From the NCBI GenBank assembly GCA_021613375.1, contig CM038726.1:1801546-1865545 (forward strand): a stretch of 64,000 bases of DNA. Direction: 5' to 3'. The notes under the pieces were generated by a model, which made no database searches, was not told the origin of the DNA, and was given only the letters and a program-made list of their open reading frames with translations. Below, in pieces: positions 54,531 to 64,000 of the stretch. The DNA comes from Megaleporinus macrocephalus. Taxonomy: Eukaryota > Chordata > Actinopteri > Characiformes > Anostomidae. The number at the start of each line of letters is the position of its first letter. Position 1 is the stretch's first letter. A program made the position numbers and the translations under genes.

Positions 54531-54904
54531 ATTATGTACTATGAGAAACAGGGTAAGACAATACACTGAATGGTCCTCATTGTGTACCGCAGGGGCTCAT
54601 GGGTAACGTATGCCTCCCTGCCATTCATAAAACTCGCCCTTCATTCCCTCATGCAGCTCACACAGGCTCAGCCCAGGTGATCATTACGTACTGTACATTT
54701 CTGAGGAAGGACCCTAATGGAAACACCGCAGGGGGCAATCGATGGCCATGTTTGCCAGAACTGTCTCCATGACAACCGCTCAAAAATGTTACCGAGGACA
54801 CACGCACACTCACACGTGAACAATGTTCTGCTGTCTGGTTCCCTTAGATATTACATACACACGTTATACGCACACATACATGCAGTGTTGGGACAAACAC
54901 GTTT

Positions 54905-54910
54905 AATAAA
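54905..54910 (+). promoter_or_regulatory. candidate polyadenylation signal AATAAA of arhgap20
   Basis: This is the first canonical AATAAA I notice after the stop codon at 53435, which would give a 3'UTR of about 1.5 kb containing the CAC/CAT array. No transcript evidence is available, and variant hexamers nearer the stop are possible. Confidence 0.35.
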
Positions 54911-54959
54911 CAGCAGCCCCTGGGAAACTGTCCCCCCGAAACATAGTCTTATTGCTTAA

Positions 54960-55982
54960 ACGGGACATTATGTCCATATTTCAGTGCTTGGCATGTAAAC
55001 AGAGTGATTCAGTCGGTAGAATTGGTGGAGAGGTTGTTTACAGTGGTGGCGAAGGTAACCAGATGTCACGAATATTTCTGGGCGTCTACATGGACAGTTG
55101 ATGTCAAAGCAATAAAAGCCATGACTTGCGGGACTGTGTATACGTGGAATATAGTCAGTGTTTGCATTCGGACGCTGGCTCAATCTCTGCATCGGTGGTT
55201 TAGTAGAGTATGAGGTTCCACCAACAAGTTCTCCAAGGTTGAGTCCATGTATGTAGCCCATGAAGTGTCAACCAGTTGAAGCATTTGGCTGAATATAGGC
55301 CAATGTGTGCTGTAACACTACCACCACCATGCTTCACAGATCAGCTTTGGCTGCATTGGCTCTTAAGCAGTTCCTTAAAAGTCTTTGGGCTTTTATGATG
55401 GTCTATATGGAACCACAATGTTTATAGTCACCCACTGTATGTACCTGCATTAATGAAGAACAGTCAGTCCCGCTGTGAGTACAAAGCAAGGTGTACATAA
55501 CATGACGACCAATTAACCAATCAGTCAATGGATCTTCTGGCGGGTTGTTAAACAGAAGGTGGAAGATCAAATGTGTATTTTTTATTTGATTATTTAAGTG
55601 ATGTTTTACACACGGGGCACTCACATATTTATGTATTTATTATAGAATGCTATTTCCCAATAATCTCTGAGCATAAACTTGGTTGAAATTTTAAATTTCA
55701 TGTACCGGTTAATATATTCAGACGCGTAAACACAAAGACTGTCACGAAATGCCAATGGTAAAGCTTAACGCTTGTATTATTTAATGTATATTTTAATTTT
55801 TATCTGCTGTATCTGTACCACATAAAGTCAGTTATTACAATAATTTCTAATTCTGGGGGATGAATGGGCATCTGCTGAATTAGTTACTAAGCATTTCTAA
55901 GCAGCGGCAACACTTTGTTTTAAATTATAAGTAAGAAATTAATAATATATTATACAATTTAGAACATAACTTGGTGGATGAG

Positions 55983-56032
<50 letters not shown>

Positions 56033-56940
56033 CTATTTATGTGTTTATGTTTTTAAAAAAGATGTTAAGCAAATTAGCTATACATCGTTGGTCGAGTGAC
56101 GAATTCAATGTTATTTAATTGGAATTTTTAAATGTAACATACTTGAATTGTCCTTCAAAGAGAATCAGGACAATTGAACAGGTATTAATGGTCTGAATCA
56201 ATCAAACATACTAGTAAACAATCATGTTTCTTAGAAATTGTGGACTTATGTCAACTGTAACTTGTAAAGAATACAGTTTACAGTAACAGTGTTTAGTTCA
56301 ATTACAGTATTTTAACGGTATTTTGCTGAAAAGGTGTCCCAGTTAATGTTCATGTTTAACAGTTTATAACCTGAAAACAATATTTGTACGAACTTACAAA
56401 GAGTCAGTCGGTGGTTATTAAGAAAAAGCTAATAAGTTCTATTGATCAATAAAAATGTATTGATGTTATTAGTTTTTTTTAAATATCATTTATAAGCAGA
56501 TCATATAAGTCTTATAGATCTTATGGATGTGGCAAGAAACACAAGGAAACCAGTTCCAACGGCAGCAACACCTGCCCAGGCCTTAATACTACCCCCACCA
56601 TGCTTCACAGATAGGTTGGTTTGCCATGGATCCTGGATTGTGTTCTTCATCTAGTTCTTGTTTTTCGATATGGAGTGAATGTACATGTAGTTATTTTAGC
56701 GCAAGCAAGTCATGACACATGGTTAAAACTGGTTTATTACCATTTTTAATGAGCTCATGTGAAACAACATAATATTATTAACAAAGATAGCAGTAAATAA
56801 ACAAAGTAAATCAAACCAATATCATCAATACTGCAATCATTAAATTTGGACCCTTAATTTAAAATGAAAAAAGCTAATTAAATGAAACTCAGACTCTGTT
56901 ATTTTAAACCAAAACTGAAATCATTAAATGTAGATCAAAA
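54960..56940. other. downstream sequence with small transposon-like fragments
   Basis: 55300-55335 and 56580-56610 each carry CTACC(A/C)CCACCATGCTTCACAG, a common piece of fish Tc1 elements. (TA)n lies at 55985-56028. Nothing else is recognisable. Confidence 0.45.
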
Positions 56941-56959
56941 GAGTATTAAATGCAGATTA

Positions 56960-57206
56960 AAAGGGTGTGTATTTCCACCTAGTGGTTCAGATAGGAAATG
57001 CAGGGACCTGCCCGGAGGGGGTTTCACGGAGGGCTCCTCTTTCTGGATGAAACGCTTGCTGGAAATGCAGAAATTAGGCTCATTGGTTTAACGCCATCGA
57101 TCGGCTCTCGGGATTGGCTAAATAGGAGAAATATCGGCCAATCACATATTTTGATTAAAAATTGACCGATACCGATAAATAGTCGACCGATCATTCCATC
57201 TCTATT
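56960..57206 (-). mobile_element. dispersed repeat element B, minus copy
   Basis: The reverse complement of 40905-41125: TTTCCACCTAGTGGTTC, GCCATCGATCGGCTCTCGGG, ATATTTTGATTAAAAATTG and the terminus GATCATTCCATCTCT are all seen. Confidence 0.75.
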
Positions 57207-57348
57207 ATAAATGCTTATTACTGTAGGTGTAATTGGCTATAAAGGCTACAAATATCCAATTTGCCTTTATAACAGATGAGGCCCGATGGAATTGTCATTA
57301 ACAATGCCCTATGTAGGGTTATATCAGTTGTCAAGACAAGCCAATATA

Positions 57349-57902
57349 CACTACCGCTCAAAAGTTTAGGATCACTTTAGAATTTAATTTCATGCAATTT
57401 TCATGCATTTCATGCAATTTTCATGCATTTCATGCAATTTTCATGCAATTCACAAACAATATTGTTCATTTCACAATTAAGGTAAGTGTATCAGATGATT
57501 TAAAGAATAAAAATGTTTGTATTAAAGTCTATTTTTGTATAGAGGCTTATTTTACATATAGTCCTATTATCAGCAATTCTCAGTCCTCTGTCTAAATCTC
57601 CTGGTACGACCACCAATCCAAGTTAAGGATGTTATTGGACTAATTGGTTGTTAGGACACTCTTGCTCAATTGTGATCACAGCTGAAAAACATTCTACTAA
57701 TAAGTGAGTATAAAAGGGAACAACATTCTAGGTTAGTTTAGTATCTGAAGATCAGCAGTTGATGTCTTGCTGGCCGACTCACAATGACCAGAAAGAAACA
57801 ACTTTCTTTAGAGACCCGTCAGTCCATTGTTGTGTTAAGGAAGAAGATACTCCATTAAAACAAGAACATTTCACTGTGATCCCAAACTTTTGAGTGGTAG
57901 TG
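57349..57902 (+). mobile_element. internally deleted Tc1-like transposon
   Basis: The ends CACTACCGCTCAAAAGTTT and AAACTTTTGAGTGGTAGTG form inverted repeats of about 26 bp with two mismatches, flanked by TA at 57347-57348 and 57903-57904 (the Tc1/mariner target). Inside is the start of a transposase frame at 57784-57858. About two thirds of a normal Tc1 is missing. An internal ATTTCATGCAATTTTCATGC tandem lies at 57388-57450. Confidence 0.88.
57784..57858 (+). pseudogene. truncated Tc1 transposase N-terminus (24 codons)
   Basis: ATG at 57784 opens MTRKKQLSLETRQSIVVLRK and runs to TAA at 57856. This is like the first helix of the Tc1 N-terminal DNA-binding domain (KxLSxxxRxxIVxL). The rest of the transposase (paired-like domain and DDE core) is deleted, so no activity is expected. 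Confidence 0.65.
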
Positions 57903-58659
57903 TAGGTGATGAAAATGTTGAAATTATAAAGGTAGTTGACTGAAAGTCTACAGGTACATCAGATAAAAGCTCTTAACACCATGTCACACCTGATTCCCTC
58001 ACATGATGGTCCTGAGCGAGCGTCTCTGATTGCTGTGCTCGTACCTTCTGACACTTTATTTCCGTCTCTGTTCAGCTGCTTCCCGGCTACTCTATAATAA
58101 TAGCCAATGGACGGAAGCGGCTGGTGGTCTAAAGCCGTTCTGCCTTAACTAGGGGGTATGTATGTGCTTTTAAAGGTCATGTGAACAAAGGGAAGAAAGA
58201 AAAGAAAGGAAGAAAAGAATGAAAGGAAGGCGGTATTGTACATGTTCGTTGACGTGTGTGTTATTTTATAAAGCACAGTTTCACCAAATCTAATAAAAAC
58301 GACCTGTATTGTTTCCAGTGTTGCTTTCTTTGGCCCCTCATTGATTTTCCAGGGTTAAACCAAAGTCATGACATATTAATTAAACATATATATTGCTGTC
58401 CAAAGAAAAACACGGATGACTATTTTTGTCGATTTTTATATCTCTACGTCATCTGAAGAAGACATCTGCTGTTTACATTGTGTGAGAATTTCATGGTGAA
58501 TGGACCAATAGAAATGCTCCAAAATAGCTTAGAAAAGCTTCTGGTTCTATTGACATAAATAAAAGTGAAAAAGGTTTTTGCTTTCTCCTGTAAAGTTACT
58601 ACTTAGAAACAAATGTTTTTGTTTGGAGAGCAACTATATTGTTTTTGTACACCACTAAA

Positions 58660-59905
58660 CGTTTTAGATACACTAGCAGCCAAACGTTTTAGTACACTAC
58701 CAGTCAAACGTTTTAGATACACTACCAGCCAAACGTTTTAGTTACACTACCAGCCAAATGTTTTAGATACACTACCAGACAAACGTTTTAGATACACTAC
58801 CAGCCAAACGTTTTAGATACACTACCAGACAAATGTTTTAGTACACTACCAGCCAAACGTTTTAGATACACTACCAGTCAAATGTTTTAGATACACTACC
58901 AGCCAAACGTTTTAGTACACTACCAGCCAAACGTTTTAGATACACTACCAGTCAAACGTTTTAGATACACTACCAGCCAAACGTTTTAGATACACTACCA
59001 GTCAAACGTTTTAGATACACTACCAGCCAAACGTTTTAGATACACTACCAGCCAAACATTTTAGATACACTACCAGACAAACGTTTTAGATACACTACCA
59101 GACAAACGTTTTAGATACACTACCAGCCAAACGTTTTAGTACACTACCAGCCAAATGTTTTAGATACACTACCAGCCAAACGTTTTAGATACACTACCAG
59201 TCAAACGTTTTAGTACACTACCAGTCAAATGTTTTAGATACACTACCAGCCAAACGTTTTAGTACACTACCAGCCAAACGTTTTAGATACACTACCAGCC
59301 AAACGTTTTAGATACACTACCAGTCAAACGTTTTAGATACACTACCAGCCAAACGTTTTAGATACACTACCAGTCAAACGTTTCAGATACACTACCAGTC
59401 AAACGTTTTAGATACACTACCAGTCAAACGTTTTAGATACACTACCAGTCAAACGTTTTAGTACACTACCAGACAAACGTTTTAGATACACTACCAGTCA
59501 AACGTTTCAGATACACTACCAGTCAAATGTTTTAGATACACTACCAGCCAAACGTTTTAGATACACTACCAGTCAAACGTTTTAGATACACTACCAGTCA
59601 AACGTTTTAGTACACTACCAGCCAAACGTTTTAGATACACTACCAGTCAAACGTTTTAGATACACTACCAGTCAAACGTTTTAGATACACTACCAGCCAA
59701 ACGTTTTAGATACACTACCAGTCAAACGTTTTAGATACACTACCAGTCAAACGTTTTAGATACACTACCAGCCAAACGTTTTAGATACACTACCAGTCAA
59801 ACGTTTTAGATACACTACCAGCAAAAGGTTTTAGATACACTACCAGTCAAATGTTTTAGTACACTACCAGACAAACGTTTTAGATACACTACCAGTCAAA
59901 CGTTA
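58660..59905. repeat. 25-bp minisatellite resembling a Tc1 terminus
   Basis: About 50 units, AGATACACTACCAGTCAAAC plus GTTTT, with a 23-bp variant lacking GA. The core TACACTACCAGTCAAA matches the ends of fish Tc1 elements. Confidence 0.93.
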
Positions 59906-60239
59906 TTCAGTGTGGGGCGTTAACCTGTAAGTAGTGTACATCGGTTGTCCGCTACTTTTAGTGTGCTTTGTGGGTAAGAATGTAGTGTACTATATAGGAA
60001 GTCTACTCCTACACTAAGAACTCAGACAACACTACAAAATGGCCGACAGCCTGAATAGAACACTAAACAATAAATTGGGTGGGATTCTCAGATCACCCTA
60101 CACCTAAAACTACAACATCAAATTGTCCAAATCAAACAAAATTCTACATAAAGAAATCTTTAGATAACCAAGATAATTAAGGAGGGATTTTATGTGAAAT
60201 AAAAATAAAAACATGATTCTCATCCACTACACTAGTATG

Positions 60240-60600
60240 CTTACTCGATGTTTGGATGCAGAGGGGTGTTGGATATCAAGTCTGGTAAGTTAGTTTTACT
60301 AGCAAGCTACATAGCTAAATGCTAGCGCGCTAACTCGATGTGTGGACGCAGAGGGGAGCTGGATATCTACTCTGGTAAGTCTGTTTTGCTAGCGAGGTAA
60401 ATAGCTAAATGCTAGCACGCTAACTTGTGTGAATGAAGAGAGGAGCTGGATATCTAGTCTGGTAAGTATGTTTTGCTAGCGAGCTAAATAGCTAAATGCT
60501 AGCGAGTACACTCTACGCATGGGCGCAGAGGGGCGTTGAATATGTAGTCTGATGAGTTTGTTTTGCTAGAGAGCTAAATACTAGCACGCTAACATGATGT
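60240..60600. repeat. tandem repeat of about 89 bp, 4 copies, with GTAAGT motifs
   Basis: Units contain GCAGAGGGG(A/T)G(C/T)TGGATAT, TCTGGTAAGT and GCTAAATGCTAGC. GGTAAGT starts at about 60284, 60374 and 60461; the fourth copy has GATGAGT. Confidence 0.88.
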
Positions 60601-60609
60601 GCCTCCATC

Positions 60610-61600
60610 TCCTCCACTCTGTTCTTCACACACTGCCCCTTATCCCCACATGCTTACAAATTATCTAGAACGTGCTAGCTCCACCTTTATTATAACAAAG
60701 GTTTGGGATTTGTTGAGGCCAATGTATCAAGACATGACCGTTAATACATGCTCATATATGACCTGGACAGCTACATCTATAAGATCTTTATAAATGAATT
60801 TGTAGGATCAGAACTAAAGTAGAATGTATTCTTAATAACTCTAGATAAGTATGAATTGAAACACATAGGGACGGAAATGGAAACTAGACCTTGCAGAGCT
60901 CTACTGGAGAGCTCTACACATTGGCCAGTAGGGTACGAGAGTTCTGCTGGACACGTTCTGTCCTGACTCCTGCAGAATGAAGGGGACTAAGTGCTTTTCT
61001 CTTTAGTCCATAAGTTGTCGAATGGCCCCTCCATGGTTTTCGAGTGCTCCTTCAATAGCTTGGTTCTGGCGCTGGGTCTGCTAAGACATTACTAAACAGA
61101 GAGTGAAGTTCTGTTTAGGGTGTAGACACCAGACGGAGGATTAGGAGCGTTATATTATGAGACGTCCTCAGTGGGCTGTTGTGTTTGTTGAGTTTCCGCT
61201 GTTGTGTTGGAGAACACTGTGCACCTGGCAGCCCCTACAATGCACACTGTCAGCCTCCAGATGAGATAAAGAGAGCAGTAATGATGTATGTATGGATGCT
61301 ATGGGGAAATTTGGAATTGTTAGTATGTAGGTGGGTGAATGTTCCTGTGTGAGTAGTGTTAAAGTATTGTTTATTTTATATGTGATATATACTCCCTTAG
61401 ACTGTATATGTAATACATATGATATATGCACGTGACTGTGTACGTATAATATATGCACTAATTGACTGTACAAAGGAAATATATGAAATATTATACACTA
61501 ATTGATTATATATCTGTAATATCTGTAATGTATATGCTCTTGCTGGCTGTAAACATAATATATATGATAGATGGTATATACACATACATACATGTATATA
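60610..61600. other. no gene seen
   Basis: Unique sequence. 61380-61600 is AT-rich with repeated ATATATG(A/T)T motifs (degenerate). Short frames only. Confidence 0.4.
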
Positions 61601-61604
61601 TGAT

Positions 61605-61845
61605 ATACAGTTTGAGTCAAATGTCTCAGGACACTCTTTTATTTCAGAACTGAAAGGCAAAATGGCGTATCTGAATACCCCAGCAAGTAATGGGTGAGGT
61701 GGCCACCATCTTGTAAGCCGCCATATTGGATCAAGGGCAAGTTTTTGGAAAGGTGGTCATGTAGCAGATCAGAGAAGACCAAAACTGTCTCAGAAATTGA
61801 TTGATGGAATCAGATTTGTAATATCTCTTGAGGTTCAAACATTAT
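61605..61845 (+). mobile_element. dispersed repeat element C, copy 2
   Basis: TTGAGTCAAATGTCTCAGGA, CACCATCTTGTAAGCCGCCA and AGACCAAAACTGTCTCAGAA align with 45330-45560 in the same orientation. The first copy is longer. Confidence 0.65.
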
Positions 61846-61925
61846 CAACACAGAAAGTTACAACAACAACCACATTGAACAACATGTCCAAAGAAACAGT
61901 TGTTTTATATATACACTCACATGAG

Positions 61926-61931
<6 letters not shown>

Positions 61932-61990
<59 letters not shown>
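61932..61990. repeat. (GT)n microsatellite
   Basis: A pure GT run of about 56 bp. Confidence 0.96.
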
Positions 61991-61992
<2 letters not shown>

Positions 61993-61999
61993 GGTTACA

Positions 62000-62455
62000 C
62001 TGATTAAGTCTGTTGTGTGAAATGTTATGACACTGTGTTGGTGTGCCAGTGGGCTACGAGGTGTGAACGGAACCTCCAGCTGAGAGCAGCCAGATCTCCC
62101 CACAAAGACAAAGAGATGAAATGAACAACAGCAACATCATATACAGATGAAAAAAATACCCCACATCCCCCAAACACACACACACACCCCACCTGTTTGC
62201 TGATGCAGCTGTTTCACAGTCCAGGTAATTGTACCAGCTGAAGACGCCCCTCCCAGCTCTTGGGTGATCAAAGTCTCCAACTTCATTAATTTGTGTTTAT
62301 GCAGCGATTGCATTCAGCCGTATGTTCAGGAACCAGCTCTGCTCTCAGAACAACACCAGCGTGTACAAATAATCCCCCTGCCGCGTTTATATACTGTACC
62401 TAGAGACCACCACTGATTCATTATTAATTTTAGTATGTAATTACAAATTATTTAT
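62000..62455. other. no gene seen
   Basis: Unique sequence with a short CA-rich stretch near 62170. No motif recognised. Confidence 0.4.
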
Positions 62456-62459
62456 TGTT

Positions 62460-62461
62460 CT

Positions 62462-62537
<76 letters not shown>

Positions 62538-62595
62538 TTTATACTGACAGAGTTAGATAGATATTTATACTGACAGTTAGATAGATAGATAGATT

Positions 62596-62639
<44 letters not shown>

Positions 62640-62652
62640 TTTATACTGACAG

Positions 62653-62693
<41 letters not shown>

Positions 62694-62702
62694 TACTGAC
62701 AG

Positions 62703-62755
<53 letters not shown>

Positions 62756-62985
62756 TTTATACTGACAGAGTTAGATAGATAGATAGATACATAGATAGAT
62801 ACATAGATATTTATACTGACAGAGATAGATTAGATAGATAGATAGATAGATAGATAGATATTTATACTGACAGAGATAGATAGATAGATAGATAGATAAA
62901 TATTTATACTGACAGAGATAGATAGATAGATAGATGTTTATAGTGACAGAGATAGATAGATAGATAGATATTTATACTGACATAT

Positions 62986-63034
<49 letters not shown>

Positions 63035-63035
63035 C
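62460..63035. repeat. (GATA)n array interspersed with TTATACTGACAGAG
   Basis: Runs of (GATA)n of up to about 70 bp are separated by a conserved spacer TATTTATACTGACAGAG repeated about ten times. It is a compound higher-order microsatellite. Confidence 0.95.
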
Positions 63036-63281
63036 AGTGAAAGAAATAGATAGATTAGAGGGTGTAGCAAGGACGGGAACCCAGCAGGAGCCAGCGTTCC
63101 AGTGCATTCCAGTCGATGCCATTAGGCTAAAGTGGAGGGTTTGAAGGGCACAGTGAAGGTAAAGGCCAGATTGATTTTAAAGAGTCACTAGAACAAGAAT
63201 AGAAGGCTGCTCTAATCACTGTCACCCTGTGGCCAACGTCATTCCCGTATTAGGAACTCCACACTACCCTGTGTTTCTTAA

Positions 63282-63774
63282 AGGCTAAGCACCACCCAAT
63301 ATGAAAATATCAAAAACACATAAATATAGTGAAATTTGAGTTCGTAATTTGAGATTATTATTATTATTCTGAAAAAGTTTTTTATTTACAAAGTTGAGAA
63401 ACATGGTTGAAAAGATGTTGATTAGCTTCACTGCGCTGTTCTGCAATTGCCTTGGACAGATAGTGGACAACAAGCGAAAGGGTGAACTTACAGTAATATA
63501 CAATGACGAAAAGGTGTGTTGTTTTTGGCTGCAGTAAATCGATCCACAATGGAACCTCCCAGCACAAATGGCCCAAAGACCCCAAAAAATTCAGAAAATG
63601 GACTAAATTTGTCAAATTTTAACAGGCATATTGGAGCTCTGATTTTTTCGTCAATTTAATTCAAATAATCTATTTCAAAGCAAATTAGGCAGCAAATTTC
63701 ATTCACGTATATATTTTTTCATTATCTCAAAAAACGTGAAATCACCAGAGGTATCCATAAGTGGTGCTTAGCCT
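63282..63774 (+). mobile_element. Kolobok-like THAP transposon remnant with TTAA target duplication
   Basis: Perfect 14-bp inverted ends AGGCTAAGCACCAC and GTGGTGCTTAGCCT are flanked by TTAA at 63278-63281 and 63775-63778. Symmetry continues three bases past TTAA, so the exact boundary could differ. The interior carries the start of a THAP domain (63503-63622). TTAA targets plus a THAP-encoding gene are the combination known for Kolobok; piggyBac also uses TTAA but has no THAP domain. Confidence 0.75.
63503..63622 (+). CDS. truncated THAP zinc-finger domain (39 codons)
   Basis: ATG at 63503 opens MTKRCVVFGCSK; TAA is at 63620-63622. Seen: the first zinc-ligand pair C-x4-C (residues 5 and 10), then the HKWPKDPKKFRKWTKFV patch, with the Trp-Pro and basic helix normal for THAP domains. 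The second zinc pair (C-x2-H), expected about 35-50 residues on, is absent, so the domain cannot fold as a complete THAP. THAP domains bind DNA, including transposon ends in P-type transposases. Most likely a decayed transposase start rather than a functional small protein. Confidence 0.7.
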   Translation: MTKRCVVFGCSKSIHNGTSQHKWPKDPKKFRKWTKFVKF

Positions 63775-63779
63775 TTAAG

Positions 63780-64000
63780 AATAAGAATTCAAACAGATTT
63801 GTCCTGCAAATGAAACACACATAATCTTCCACATAGTCATATGCAAAAGTTTGGGCACACTTGATCAAATGGCATGAGGGTTTTGATTTAGTATAAAATA
63901 AATTAATTTTAATAGACAATTTCTGTTTATTTCAAAATTCTAATTGTTTTAATCCTAAAAAAATCCTAAATTTATTGCATGTTTTATGTTTCATTTGGAA
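63780..64000. other. AT-rich sequence at the window end, no gene seen
   Basis: 63843-63870 (GCAAAAGTTTGGGCACACTT) resembles a Tc1-type terminus, but the partner lies outside the window. Confidence 0.35.

Noticed and set aside
53923..54606. 227-codon His-rich frame
   Set aside because: A CAC/CAT minisatellite in the 3'UTR; flanking frame sequence has no homology.

Overview
The window is vertebrate nuclear DNA, almost certainly from a teleost fish (probably an otophysan such as a characin or catfish; that level is a guess). The signs are long GT-AG introns, fish-type Tc1, hAT and Kolobok-like DNA transposon remnants, a tRNA-derived SINE, and an extreme load of micro- and minisatellites. I see no bacterial genes, operons, CRISPR arrays, rRNA or tRNA genes.

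The only protein-coding gene I can assemble is on the + strand. It is a 5'-incomplete orthologue of ARHGAP20, a Rho GTPase-activating protein. Thirteen exons between 7049 and 53435 join in one consistent reading frame of 1158 visible residues. In order they encode the PH domain (exons 1-3), the Ras-associating region (exons 4-7), a basic linker and the RhoGAP domain (exons 8-12), and a long Ser-rich, acidic C-terminal region in a 2-kb last exon. Exons before 7049 (roughly 70-90 N-terminal residues) were not found.

Layout: 1-7048 is upstream or intron sequence. It holds pyrimidine-rich DNA, a decayed minus-strand coding remnant (about 1.1-2.0 kb), a 15-bp-period array (2.2-3.5 kb) and a 46-bp dimeric array (4.5-7.0 kb). 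From 7.0 to 53.4 kb are the exons, with a different tandem array in nearly every intron. The largest are a 37-bp satellite in intron 5 (12.9-20.3 kb) and a 21-bp satellite in intron 6 (21.5-25.0 kb). From 53.4 to 64 kb are the 3'UTR with a CAC/CAT array, a Tc1 derivative (57.3-57.9 kb), a 25-bp array resembling a Tc1 terminus (58.66-59.9 kb), an approximately 89-bp array carrying GTAAGT motifs, GT and GATA microsatellites, and at the end a TTAA-flanked element encoding half a THAP domain.

Roughly 40 percent of the window is tandem repeat. Most long open frames here are repeats whose unit is a multiple of 3, not genes. The most useful leads are the THAP/TTAA element (63.28-63.77 kb), the hAT MITE with an exact 8-bp target duplication (43.8-44.3 kb), the TG-tract splice acceptors in front of frame-preserving exons (one carrying the catalytic arginine), and an intronic minisatellite that places an AATAAA and a donor-like site in nearly every unit.
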